A DNA stretch of 64,000 bases from contig CBDUMS010000002.1 of the NCBI GenBank assembly GCA_965368405.1, positions 21,743-85,742 on the forward strand, written 5' to 3'. Positions 43,886-52,585 of the stretch are shown here, piece by piece. Position numbers and translations under genes: made by a program. Every line of letters starts with the position of its first letter. The stretch's first letter is position 1. This DNA comes from S012-113 sp965368405 (GTDB lineage: Bacteria > Bacteroidota > Bacteroidia > Cytophagales > Cyclobacteriaceae). The notes beneath the pieces were generated by a model, which searched no databases, was not told the origin of the DNA, and saw only the letters and a list, made by a program, of their open reading frames with translations.

Positions 43886-44776
43886 TTAACAGCAGCTATC
43901 TTCGGGCCCACAACAAGCAGAGTCAGCAACTTCCTGGATGCTCATTTTTGGTTTGCCCTTAGTTTTAACTCCAGCCTTTTGCGCATAAACAGTGATACTA
44001 AAGATACCAATTGCTCTGGTTTTGATATCCTCTAACTCTTGTGTATTTAGGTACTTGGTTAGGATGTCATCGGGTAATGAAATAACCTTTTCTTTTTGAA
44101 CGGTGATATTTTGGAAGCCAGCCTGCTCAATTTGTCCTAAATATTCTTCTTTCTGAATTGCTCCGGCTACACATCCGGCATACATTTCAGCATCTTGCTT
44201 AAGTGATTCGGGCAGTTCGCCAACCAGTACAATATCAGATATACTAAAGTGCCCCCCCGGTTTTAATACGCGAGCAATTTCGGCGATAACTTTTTCTTTG
44301 TCCGGTACAAGGTTTAATACGCAATTACTTACAATTACGTCAGCTGTATCGGCAGCAACGGGCATATTGTCGATGTCTCCATAGCGGAACTCCACGTTAT
44401 TATAACCAAGCTTATCTGCATTTATTCTTGCTTTATTGATCATGGATTCGGTAAAATCTATACCAATCACTTTACCTGAAGCGCCTGTTTCGTGTCGCGC
44501 AACAAAACAATCGTTTCCAGCACCTGAGCCAAGATCGATCACCGTATCGCCTTCTTCGATCATAGCAAATTCTGTCGGCAAACCGCATCCTAGACCGAGG
44601 TCGGCATCTGGGTTGTAGCCTTCAACGTCAGTATAATCATCCATCATAATATTATAGATCTTATTTGATGGTGGGGTAGCGCCACAGCAAGAAGCAGCAT
44701 TAAAATCCTTGTCTTGCTCTGCAATTTTGCCATATTTTTCCTTAACGATATTCTTAAGTTCCTCTTGTGTTTTCAT
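43886..44776 (-). CDS. arsM: Arsenite S-adenosylmethionine methyltransferase
   Basis: Methylates As(III) to volatile or less toxic species. The 296-residue protein has the SAM motif DLGSGAGND (81-89) and three conserved catalytic cysteines: Cys64 in GLGCGLP, Cys152 in VSNCVLNLV and Cys202 in YAGCVAGA. An N-terminal Cys30-Cys31 pair and a C-terminal CCGPEDSCC tail add likely arsenite-binding sites. ATG at 44776, 11 bases after the arsR stop. No arsenite pump or arsenate reductase gene lies beside it, so methylation is the detoxification route shown here. Confidence 0.93.
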   Translation of the reverse strand: MKTQEELKNIVKEKYGKIAEQDKDFNAASCCGATPPSNKIYNIMMDDYTDVEGYNPDADLGLGCGLPTEFAMIEEGDTVIDLGSGAGNDCFVARHETGASGKVIGIDFTESMINKARINADKLGYNNVEFRYGDIDNMPVAADTADVIVSNCVLNLVPDKEKVIAEIARVLKPGGHFSISDIVLVGELPESLKQDAEMYAGCVAGAIQKEEYLGQIEQAGFQNITVQKEKVISLPDDILTKYLNTQELEDIKTRAIGIFSITVYAQKAGVKTKGKPKMSIQEVADSACCGPEDSCC

Positions 44777-44787
44777 GCTTGTATGTA

Positions 44788-45117
44788 TTAACAACAATCT
44801 TTGGTTTGATTGTATCGGTTGAAAAATTGATTAAACTGATTCTGCACTTCTTGCCATTTCGCATAGTTGATACAATAACTAATGCTTACGCCCTCGATTG
44901 TGCCTTGAATAATTTCTGCGTCCTTTAACTCACGAAGATGCTGGCTAATTGTGGCCTGAGCCAAACCTAATTCAGCTACTAAATCTCCATTAATGCAGGC
45001 ATTTGCTTTTAGCAGGTAGTTGATAATAGCTATGCGAGCCGGATGAGCAAAAACTTTTGCCGCTAAGGCTAATTGGTTTTCCTGTTCCGTAAAAAGATGT
45101 TGCTTCGTTACTCCCAT
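44788..45117 (-). CDS. arsR: ArsR/SmtB-family repressor with atypical cysteine layout
   Basis: A 109-residue winged-helix repressor of the ArsR family, presumably releasing DNA on As(III) binding. Helix-turn-helix: GDLVAELGLAQATISQHLREL (near 44-64). The canonical ELCVCDL arsenite site is absent; only Cys41 (NACINGD) lies there, with Cys82 and a C-terminal Cys108-Cys109 pair. Atypical C-terminal As sites are known in other ArsR proteins, so sensing by that pair is plausible. A palindrome (45141-45158) lies upstream. Confidence 0.9.
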   Translation of the reverse strand: MGVTKQHLFTEQENQLALAAKVFAHPARIAIINYLLKANACINGDLVAELGLAQATISQHLRELKDAEIIQGTIEGVSISYCINYAKWQEVQNQFNQFFNRYNQTKDCC

Positions 45118-45140
45118 AGCTTTTTATTACATTGCAATAT

Positions 45141-45158
45141 TACGATTAAAGAATCATA
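45141..45158. promoter_or_regulatory. Candidate ArsR operator
   Basis: TACGATT (45141-45147) and AATCATA (45152-45158) form a 7-bp dyad with one mismatch, 24 bases upstream of the arsR ATG. Size and position suit autoregulation by ArsR; this is inference. Confidence 0.45.
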
Positions 45159-45191
45159 AAAAAAAATAGTTTGTACATAAAACTTGTTAAT

Positions 45192-45842
45192 TCATCGCTC
45201 TCCATTCCACTCCTTAAAGAATTCGTCGAGATATTGAACCATAAAGTTGTGCCGCTCTTCCGCTATTTTTCTTCCTGCGGCTGTATTCATACGTTCTTTA
45301 AGTAAGAGGAGTTTCTCATAGAAATGATTGATGGTTGGGGCTGTGCTCTTTTTGTACTCCGTCTTAGTCATATGCAGATTAGGCTTTATCCCGGGGTCAT
45401 AAAGTGATCGGTTTTTAAACCCTCCATAATTAAAAGCTCTTGCTATTCCAATCGCTCCTATGGCATCGAGTCGATCAGCATCTTGCACTATATCGAATTC
45501 CTTCGATTGGAATTGATTTGGATTATTACCCCCTTTAAAGGATATATTTTCAATGATGTTAATAATGTGCTCAACTTGCTCATTAGCTAAGTTCATAGTA
45601 TCCAGAAATTCCCGTGCTTTTTTAGGGCCGATGCTTTCATCGCCGTTATGAAACTTAGAATCAGCTATATCATGGAGCAAAGCAGCAAGCTCAACAACGG
45701 TGTGATCAACATTTTCATTCGCTGCAATATGTTTGGCCATATGCCATACCCGTTGAATATGCCACCAGTCATGACCACCCTCTGCATCACGGTGTACTTC
45801 TTTAACATACTCAACCGTATTCTGAATTATGGTTTTTTGCAT
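45192..45842 (-). CDS. HD-domain phosphohydrolase
   Basis: A 216-residue HD-superfamily hydrolase with metal ligands in GGHDWWHIQRVW, LAALLHDIADSKFH and VQDADRLDAIGAIG; this YpgQ/YedJ-like group hydrolyses nucleotides in some members. The frame opens at a TTG at 45896, but the ATG at 45842 (MQKTIIQ) starts right before the conserved VEYVKEVHRDAEGGHDW and is preferred. It stands between arsR and a small membrane gene. Confidence 0.85.
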   Translation of the reverse strand: MQKTIIQNTVEYVKEVHRDAEGGHDWWHIQRVWHMAKHIAANENVDHTVVELAALLHDIADSKFHNGDESIGPKKAREFLDTMNLANEQVEHIINIIENISFKGGNNPNQFQSKEFDIVQDADRLDAIGAIGIARAFNYGGFKNRSLYDPGIKPNLHMTKTEYKKSTAPTINHFYEKLLLLKERMNTAAGRKIAEERHNFMVQYLDEFFKEWNGER

Positions 45843-45969
45843 CGCTATTTCAATTATTGAATTTTTCCCATTTGAGCTATTGTGTTGTTTGGCCAATTTT
45901 TATCTGTAATTATGTTTTGGGAGATACCCAACGGTCACGCCTAGACCTTGCGGCATAATATTAAGGTAA

Positions 45970-46218
45970 TTACTGCAAGTTACGTGTCTTCAGTTCTTGC
46001 TGTAATGCTTTATATTGTTTTGGCTTTTTTAAGAATTGGTAAATTAGAAACAAAGGAATCAATATGGTAAAACCCCAGGCGTTTGCGGCGACTCCGTAAA
46101 TAATGATACCAACTAAAAACCCGATTAGTAATGCGTCTATTATAGGTGTTGGTTTAAAGTTTTTTGAAGCCTGGAGCAGTTCTTCGTCCGTTAATTTAGA
46201 GAGTTCTTCTTTGTTCAT
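45970..46218 (-). CDS. Small two-helix membrane protein, hypothetical
   Basis: 82 residues. A polar N-terminus (MNKEELSKLTDEELLQASKN), then two hydrophobic helices near 26-42 and 46-62, then a basic tail. I do not recognise a family with a known role; similar short 2TM proteins are common in Bacteroidota. No clear neighbours in operon; yaaA ends 68 bases upstream on the same strand. Confidence 0.6.
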   Translation of the reverse strand: MNKEELSKLTDEELLQASKNFKPTPIIDALLIGFLVGIIIYGVAANAWGFTILIPLFLIYQFLKKPKQYKALQQELKTRNLQ

Positions 46219-46286
46219 AGGCTCCGATGCTTATTCATGATATTATCTGTTGAATTCTCCAAAATACACTATTAAATATCTGTAAG

Positions 46287-47045
46287 TTACCTGATGAAAA
46301 CCATATTTTCATCATCAGATCGCTCTGGGCTGTAAGCATAACCTCCACCATTAAAGGATTTTAGTAGTTCTGGATCTTCTAAACGTTCTTGAATTATATA
46401 GCGCGCCATCATACCGCGGGCATTTTTAGCGTAGGTCATTAGTGATTTGTACTCACCATTGGAGAAATCTTTGAACGTAGGGACAATCATCCTGGCTTTT
46501 AACTTCTTAAGATTTATGGATTTAAAGTATTCGTTAGAGGCAAGATTAATCAATACAGGCGGATCCCCTAAATCCTTCGCAATGGTTTTGGTAATTTCAT
46601 CGCCCCAAAACTGGTACAAATTATTTTTCTTATAATACTTTAGTTTGGCACCCATCTCTAACCGATAGGGTTGAATGAGATCTAATGGTTTTAGTACGCC
46701 ATAGAGCCCGGAAAGTATCCGCAGGTGATCTTGTGCATAGGCTAGATCATTTTCGTCTAAACTGTCAGCATCTAATCCGCGATACACCTCACCGTAAAAC
46801 ATAAAAATGGCTGGATCAGCATTTTCTTCAGTAAAAGGAGGCTGCCAATTGGTATGCCTCTCTTGGTTGAGGGCAACTAAGTCTTTACTCAAGTTCATTA
46901 GTTCGCCCAACTTTTTATTGTTGAGGCCCCGCAGCTTTCCCATTAACTTTTCACTTTCTGTTAAATGAGAAGGTTCTGTATAATCTAGGGATGGCTTCTT
47001 TGGATCTTTATTAAATGTTTTTGCTGGCGATATTACTGTAATCAT
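46287..47045 (-). CDS. yaaA: Peroxide stress protein YaaA
   Basis: A 252-residue YaaA (DUF328) protein with the signature ISPAKTFNKDP at the N-terminus, FMFYGEVYRGLDA and the C-terminal KNARGMMARYII. In E. coli YaaA limits free iron and protects DNA during hydrogen peroxide stress; the molecular activity is not fully defined, though the fold binds DNA. Single gene here. Confidence 0.93.
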   Translation of the reverse strand: MITVISPAKTFNKDPKKPSLDYTEPSHLTESEKLMGKLRGLNNKKLGELMNLSKDLVALNQERHTNWQPPFTEENADPAIFMFYGEVYRGLDADSLDENDLAYAQDHLRILSGLYGVLKPLDLIQPYRLEMGAKLKYYKKNNLYQFWGDEITKTIAKDLGDPPVLINLASNEYFKSINLKKLKARMIVPTFKDFSNGEYKSLMTYAKNARGMMARYIIQERLEDPELLKSFNGGGYAYSPERSDDENMVFIR

Positions 47046-47100
47046 TGAATTAATATTTATATCAGTACTAACCGTTATCAGGCCGGTTTAGTTTATTGGA

Positions 47101-49281
47101 TTAACTGTTCTTTAAGGCGGTCAGTAATTTTAATACATTTTCTACTGAAGAAATGTTGTTTTTTGCGGCTGTTTCCTGAAATCCTACTTTAATAGTATAG
47201 GCTGTTTCCGGCATGGCCTTAAAGGTGTCTTCATCGGTGTAGTCATCGCCAATGGCCATAATAAAATCCCATTTCTTAAGATTTAACCAATGCTTCGAAG
47301 CTAAGCCCTTATTTATCTGCTCATTCTTTACCTCCAAAACCTTATTGCCCTCCATTATTTGCAGATTCTTACCGGCAATTGCCTGGCTGAGTTTTTCTAT
47401 AAACTCATGCTGTCGCATTTCGGCCAATCCAGGATCTGTTCTACGATAGTGCCATGCAAGCGAGTAGTTCTTTTCTTCAACGAAAGATCCGGGTGTCCTC
47501 ACGGCGAACTGATTAAAAATTGGTTTGAGCCCATCCTTCCAGTCATTCTTTAAGTCGGCAAAATTATCCCATTCGCCGTTATCTTTCCTGTACCAGGCGC
47601 CATGCTCCGCAACTATATTTACATTTATACCATCAAACCACGTCCCCAATGTTTCTCTATCACGTCCACTAATTAATACTACGATGTTCTTAGGATCAGC
47701 ACAAAGCGATCGCAGGATTGAATAATGTTCTTCAGTAGGAGAGGCAGTGAGTGGGTCAGATCTAAAGTTGGCTAGTGTGCCATCATAATCCAGGAACATA
47801 AGTCGAGATTTACTCCTCTTATAACTTGAAACCAATTTTTTCTGAGCTGTTTCATCAAAATGCTTATCGTAAATCGCCATAGATGCTTCGTGTACTTCTT
47901 TAAGCCGCTCCAAAAAATGAGACGACCAATAATAAATATCATTTCTTTTAAGCACTTTTTGCATCTTTTCCATGCGTGCTTTTTGTTCTTCTTCCGGCAT
48001 TTGAAAGGCCTGATGCAGGGCGTCGGCAATGTCCTCTATATTATTTGGATTAACCTGCAAGGCTCCAATCAACTCCTTAGATGCACCAGCCATTTCACTT
48101 AAGACCAAAACTCCTTTACCATCATCTTTACAAGCGATATACTCTTTGGAGACGAGGTTCATTCCATCACGAAACGGTGTAATAAGTGCAACGGGTGATA
48201 GTTTATACCAAGCAACCATTCGGCTGAACTTGATGGCTCGGTAGTAATAATGGATGGGAGTCCAATTAATACGGCCATATTTACTGTTTATAAAACCAAC
48301 CTGTCTATCAATTTCTTCCTTAAGCTTTTTATACCGGCCTACCGAATCGCGCGAGGGTACCAAAATAACGAGCATAGAAACTTTGCGTCGATAACTCGGG
48401 TATTTGGTAAGGAATAAATCAAAGGCTTTAAGCCGTTGCGGTAGCGCTTTAGAATAATCTAAACGGTCTATATTTAGAATAATCTGTTCGCCAGCAGTTT
48501 CTTTTTTATAGCGTTCAATTTCATTCTTTGTTTCCACGTCGTTCACTGCATTTGCGAATTTTTCATAATCGATTCCCATGGGAAATGAATCGATATCAAC
48601 AATTCTGTTATGGAAGCGAACACGACCTAAATAGATATCGTCAAAATTTAAAATTCTACTCGTAGCACTCGTGAAGTGTCGAACATAATCGAACGTATGA
48701 AAACCTACTAAATCAGCACCAAGAACTCCTCGCATTAGTTCTTCGCGCCATGGTAAGGTACGCATGAGTTCATAAGAAGGAAATGGGATATGATGGAAAT
48801 AACCAATCGTAGCTTCAGGAAATTTTTCACGTAAAAGTCCGGGCACCAGCATTAGTTGGTAATCTTGCACCCAGAAAATATCTCCCTTCTTTGCAATTTT
48901 TGCTGTTTGAGCTGCAAATTGTTCATTTACCTCTTTATAATCAGACCAGGTTCGGGCGGCAAAGTCTGTGTACTGCTGAAAATAATGAAATAGGGGCCAA
49001 AGGGTTGAATTACTAAAGCCCCCATAAAAATTATTAAACTTTGAACGATCGATATAGACCGGGTGCATTCCCTTAGACTTGAGGATTTTGGTGATACTCG
49101 ATTTCTGAGGAGGATTTGTGCCGGGAACCCCTGGCCATCCTACCCAAATCACTTCATAGTTTTTGCCCAGTGAGTTCATTCCTGTAGCCAGTCCTCCTGA
49201 ACTTGGTTGTAGTTTTATCTCATTATTTTTTTCGCTAATTGTTACCGGAAGTCGATTCGAAATTATTACCAGACGGCCCAT
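47101..49281 (-). CDS. otsAB: Bifunctional trehalose-6-phosphate synthase/phosphatase
   Basis: A 726-residue OtsA-OtsB fusion that makes trehalose from UDP- or GDP-glucose and glucose-6-phosphate. The GT20 synthase (about residues 1-470) begins VIISNRLPVT and includes WVQDYQLMLVPGLLR and GYFHHIPFPSYEL. The HAD phosphatase (from about 490) has the nucleophile motif LMFLDYDGTLANF and the metal-binding MAIGDDYTDEDTF near the C-terminus. Supports osmotic or desiccation protection. Fused TPS-TPP is normal in this group; no separate phosphatase is needed. Confidence 0.94.
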   Translation of the reverse strand: MGRLVIISNRLPVTISEKNNEIKLQPSSGGLATGMNSLGKNYEVIWVGWPGVPGTNPPQKSSITKILKSKGMHPVYIDRSKFNNFYGGFSNSTLWPLFHYFQQYTDFAARTWSDYKEVNEQFAAQTAKIAKKGDIFWVQDYQLMLVPGLLREKFPEATIGYFHHIPFPSYELMRTLPWREELMRGVLGADLVGFHTFDYVRHFTSATSRILNFDDIYLGRVRFHNRIVDIDSFPMGIDYEKFANAVNDVETKNEIERYKKETAGEQIILNIDRLDYSKALPQRLKAFDLFLTKYPSYRRKVSMLVILVPSRDSVGRYKKLKEEIDRQVGFINSKYGRINWTPIHYYYRAIKFSRMVAWYKLSPVALITPFRDGMNLVSKEYIACKDDGKGVLVLSEMAGASKELIGALQVNPNNIEDIADALHQAFQMPEEEQKARMEKMQKVLKRNDIYYWSSHFLERLKEVHEASMAIYDKHFDETAQKKLVSSYKRSKSRLMFLDYDGTLANFRSDPLTASPTEEHYSILRSLCADPKNIVVLISGRDRETLGTWFDGINVNIVAEHGAWYRKDNGEWDNFADLKNDWKDGLKPIFNQFAVRTPGSFVEEKNYSLAWHYRRTDPGLAEMRQHEFIEKLSQAIAGKNLQIMEGNKVLEVKNEQINKGLASKHWLNLKKWDFIMAIGDDYTDEDTFKAMPETAYTIKVGFQETAAKNNISSVENVLKLLTALKNS

Positions 49282-49337
49282 TATCTACCCTTTTGAATTA
49301 GATTCGAAGATAATCAATAATCATGGAATGACTCAGC

Positions 49338-49826
49338 CTATTTAGCTAAATTGAGTTTCTCGAATATATTAGCCACCGCCGGGCAAATTTTGCTGTTTTT
49401 TTCTGTTAAAGTTAATAGTCCTAATTGATTGGCTCTATCGGTATGTGGATATTCACGACAGGCCTTCGGACGTACTGCATAGATTCTGCAAATGTTATCC
49501 TGATCGAGGAAGGTACAGGGAACAGATTTCAAAACGAAATCGTTGTCTTCGTCTATGCGCAAATACTTCTTGATAAATACGGATGAGGTTATTTTAAGGT
49601 GATTGGCGATGCGCTGAATATCTGTCTGCGTAAATAATGGGCCTGTCGTTTTACAACAATTGGCACATTTTAAGCAATCAATTTCTTCGAAAGCTTCCTC
49701 GTGTAGTGGATGAATAAGCTCGTCTACCTTTCCCTTACGCATTTTCCTAAGATGAGCAACTTGCCTCTTTACTTGCTTCTTATGCTTTTTGGCCCAATCA
49801 AGTTTGATTTTATACTTGTCATCCAT
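49338..49826 (-). CDS. YkgJ-family cysteine cluster protein
   Basis: A 162-residue member of the CxxCxxCC (YkgJ/UPF0153) family, predicted to bind an iron-sulfur or zinc centre. Ligands are in DCLKCANCCKTTG, VPCTFLDQDNICRIYAVRPKACREYP and KICPAV. Role unknown. I use the ATG at 49826; a GTG two codons earlier is possible. A TAGATTTG -7-like element (49832-49839, minus strand) abuts the start, which would make the mRNA nearly leaderless if used. Confidence 0.85.
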   Translation of the reverse strand: MDDKYKIKLDWAKKHKKQVKRQVAHLRKMRKGKVDELIHPLHEEAFEEIDCLKCANCCKTTGPLFTQTDIQRIANHLKITSSVFIKKYLRIDEDNDFVLKSVPCTFLDQDNICRIYAVRPKACREYPHTDRANQLGLLTLTEKNSKICPAVANIFEKLNLAK

Positions 49827-49887
49827 GTACACAAATCTAATTGAAGCAATAATTTCTCAATCGAAATATCTTGTCTAATTTCTTCCC

Positions 49888-49895
49888 TATTTTTG
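49888..49895 (+). promoter_or_regulatory. Candidate -7 element of transketolase gene
   Basis: TATTTTTG fits TAnnTTTG and lies 65 bases before the ATG at 49961. A TTG at 49871-49873 lies 14 bases upstream of it, closer than usual. Confidence 0.45.
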
Positions 49896-49960
49896 TGCTA
49901 ACTTTTTCAATGGAAAGAGCCTAGCAAAATGTTTTTGTTTAACTAATATCGACCAACCTA

Positions 49961-51952
49961 ATGCAAGTTTCAGATCAAGCAGTTACATCAGATTTTATCG
50001 TAAAAGCAGCAAATATTGTACGTGGATTAAGCATTGATGGCGTCCAGGCAGCGAATTCAGGTCATCCAGGTCTACCTATGGGTGCTGCAGAAATGGCAAC
50101 TGTACTCTGGACGCAATTCTTGAAACATAACCCCAAAGATCCGAATTGGATAGATCGCGATCGATTTATTCTCTCAGGTGGTCATGGCAGTATGCTACTC
50201 TATTCTTTGCTGCATCTTACAGGATACGATGTAAGTAAAAACGATCTTAAAGATTTTAGACAATGGGAGAGTAAAACACCAGGACATCCCGAATACGGCG
50301 ATACTCCCGGTGTGGAAACCACCACAGGTCCTCTTGGGCAGGGCATATCGAATGCTGTAGGATTCGCCTTTGCCGAAGCTTCGCTGGCTGCACGTTATAA
50401 TGAACCAAATTTTAATATCGTCGATCACTTTACCTACGTTATCGCAAGTGATGGGGATCTTCAAGAGGGGGTTTCACACGAAGCTTGTGCTTTTGCAGGT
50501 CATAATAAGTTAGGGAAACTTATCACCCTTTATGATGATAATAACATTACCATTGATGGTAAGACCGACCTGTCGTTTTCTGAAGATGTTCTTAAACGAT
50601 TTGAAGCTTACGGCTGGCATATCCAAGAGATTAATGGCCATGATCCGAAAGCGATCTTAGAGGCAATTTTAAATGCTAAAATGGAGGCCGATCGGCCTTC
50701 AATTATTGCCTGTAAAACAATTATTGGAAAGGGCAGCCCGAATAAACAAAACACTTCTGGCGTTCATGGTTCACCCCTTGGACAGGATGAATTAAAGCTG
50801 GCAAAAGAAACACTTGGCCTTCCTGTAGATGAGGATTTTTATACCCCTAATGATGTTCTGGACTATTTTAGAAAGTGTATTGATAATGGTGCTGATTCTC
50901 AAGCGGAATGGAATAGCTTATTCGCCCGTTATCAAATAGAATATCCGGATAAGGCAGCTGAATTCCAAGCTCTTGATGATGTGGATGTCGATAACCTTTC
51001 GATTGAGCCTTTTGCTGCGGAAGGAGCAATGGCAACTCGCTCGGCCAGTGGCGCGGTTTTAAATCAGATTGCACCGCAAATTCCAGCACTCCTTGGCGGG
51101 TCTGCTGACCTAACCCCGTCGAATAATACATTCCCGAAGTCGGAGACTAGTTTTAGTCCAGAAAATCCTACAGGAAGGTACATCCACTATGGAATTCGTG
51201 AGCACGGGATGGCAGCTATAATGAATGGAATGACCTTACACGGCGGTGTTTTACCCTATGCAGGAACATTCTTTGTCTTTACCGATTACATGCGTCCTTC
51301 TATGCGAATGGCAGCATTAATGGGCATTCAGGTAATCTATGTTTTAACGCACGACTCTATTGGGTTAGGAGAAGATGGTCCAACACATCAACCTATCGCT
51401 CACCTAACTTCGCTTCGGGCAATGCCTAACATCAATGTTATAAGGCCTGCCGATGCAAATGAAACAATTGAAGGTTGGAAGCTTGCGTTAGCTGCTAAAG
51501 ACCGACCATCTTGTCTTGTCCTTACGCGTCAAAATTTACCAATTCTCGATTCTTCAACTTCGAAAAATGCCGCGAAGGGTGCCTATGTATTAGCCGAGGA
51601 TGCCAATTTTGAAGCTATTATTATTGCCACGGGTTCGGAGGTGGAAATTGCCTTAGAGGCAAAAGAAAAATTGAATAAGTTAGGCAAAAAAGTGAGAGTA
51701 GTATCCATGCCCTGTACTGAAGTTTTCGATGCCCAGGATAAATCATACCAAGAGACTGTACTTCCTTCTTCATGTAAGGCGCGCGTAGCCATAGAAGCTG
51801 GGGCAACATTAAGCTGGTATAAATATGTTGGCCTTGAAGGTAAGGTGGTAGGGCTAGATCGCTATGGCGCTTCTGCACCGTATAAGGAATTGTATCAAAA
51901 CCTTGGAATAACTGCCGAGAAATTAATGGCAGAGGTTAATGCCTTAGTTTAA
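49961..51952 (+). CDS. tkt: Transketolase
   Basis: Transfers two-carbon units in the non-oxidative pentose phosphate pathway with thiamine diphosphate. 663 residues. TPP-binding motif GDGDLQEGVSHEACAFAGHNKLGKL with NN at its end; substrate-binding His in NSGHPGLPMGAAEMA and GGHGSMLLYSLLHL; and the central VRPADANE region. Normal length and domain order (PP, Pyr, C-terminal). Secure. Confidence 0.96.
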   Translation: MQVSDQAVTSDFIVKAANIVRGLSIDGVQAANSGHPGLPMGAAEMATVLWTQFLKHNPKDPNWIDRDRFILSGGHGSMLLYSLLHLTGYDVSKNDLKDFRQWESKTPGHPEYGDTPGVETTTGPLGQGISNAVGFAFAEASLAARYNEPNFNIVDHFTYVIASDGDLQEGVSHEACAFAGHNKLGKLITLYDDNNITIDGKTDLSFSEDVLKRFEAYGWHIQEINGHDPKAILEAILNAKMEADRPSIIACKTIIGKGSPNKQNTSGVHGSPLGQDELKLAKETLGLPVDEDFYTPNDVLDYFRKCIDNGADSQAEWNSLFARYQIEYPDKAAEFQALDDVDVDNLSIEPFAAEGAMATRSASGAVLNQIAPQIPALLGGSADLTPSNNTFPKSETSFSPENPTGRYIHYGIREHGMAAIMNGMTLHGGVLPYAGTFFVFTDYMRPSMRMAALMGIQVIYVLTHDSIGLGEDGPTHQPIAHLTSLRAMPNINVIRPADANETIEGWKLALAAKDRPSCLVLTRQNLPILDSSTSKNAAKGAYVLAEDANFEAIIIATGSEVEIALEAKEKLNKLGKKVRVVSMPCTEVFDAQDKSYQETVLPSSCKARVAIEAGATLSWYKYVGLEGKVVGLDRYGASAPYKELYQNLGITAEKLMAEVNALV

Positions 51953-51959
51953 AGCAAAC

Positions 51960-52400
51960 TTACCAATCGAAATTCACCTCGATATTTGAGGGATGACATT
52001 TAGAACATTTTGCTTCCGCAAAATACTCACCATAGGGTTCATAGATAGGTACCTGGGTCATTAGCGTGTGCTTAACGAGTTTGCCCAAAATTTCATTCTT
52101 GATATTCATATCTATCCAGATCGAATCGCCTGAGTTCGGATAGGTAATCATTATGACAGGCACTGTACTGGTACGACCAGAATCACTATTCACCATTACC
52201 CAGTTATTCTCTTTCGTTTTCTTAAGCTCAAGATCTTTATATGGGAACCAGGCAATCTTCATCTCGACTGCATTATGATATCCACGGACTTCTTCAGGCT
52301 TAAGTTGTCTTGCTTTAGTTGGTTCCATGTACTTTGTCGTGGTACAAGTAATTAGAATTATTGCACTGGCGAAAAACAATAAGAGCTGTAAAAATTTCAT
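51960..52400 (-). CDS. Monoheme c-type cytochrome-like lipoprotein
   Basis: A 146-residue lipoprotein: signal peptide with Cys19 in ILITC as the lipidation site, then one CSKCH motif (132-136) at the extreme C-terminus that could bind a single covalent heme. The middle has an acidic-to-neutral beta-rich domain (YPNSGDSIWID). With the CXXCH so near the end, no full cytochrome c fold follows it, so it may be a heme-carrying lipoprotein or a coincidental Cys pair. Function unknown. It converges on tkt with a 7-base gap. Confidence 0.65.
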   Translation of the reverse strand: MKFLQLLLFFASAIILITCTTTKYMEPTKARQLKPEEVRGYHNAVEMKIAWFPYKDLELKKTKENNWVMVNSDSGRTSTVPVIMITYPNSGDSIWIDMNIKNEILGKLVKHTLMTQVPIYEPYGEYFAEAKCSKCHPSNIEVNFDW

Positions 52401-52437
52401 CGTTCAAGAAGTAAGTACGAAAAACAAATCCAATACT

Positions 52438-52445
52438 CAAATGTA
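52438..52445 (-). promoter_or_regulatory. Candidate -7 element of the lipoprotein gene
   Basis: Minus-strand TACATTTG fits TAnnTTTG, 37 bases before the ATG at 52400. The remaining 140 bases up to 52585 hold no other gene that I can support. Confidence 0.4.
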
Positions 52446-52585
52446 CTAATTAGGCCCAAATTAATGGTGAAATTTAAACACATGATTACTCTTAAATGGC
52501 ACAATAATTATGATAAACCATTTATGTAATTAATCATAGTCCTCTATTAAGGAAATATTAACTTGCCCAAAAAACTAATAAGCAT

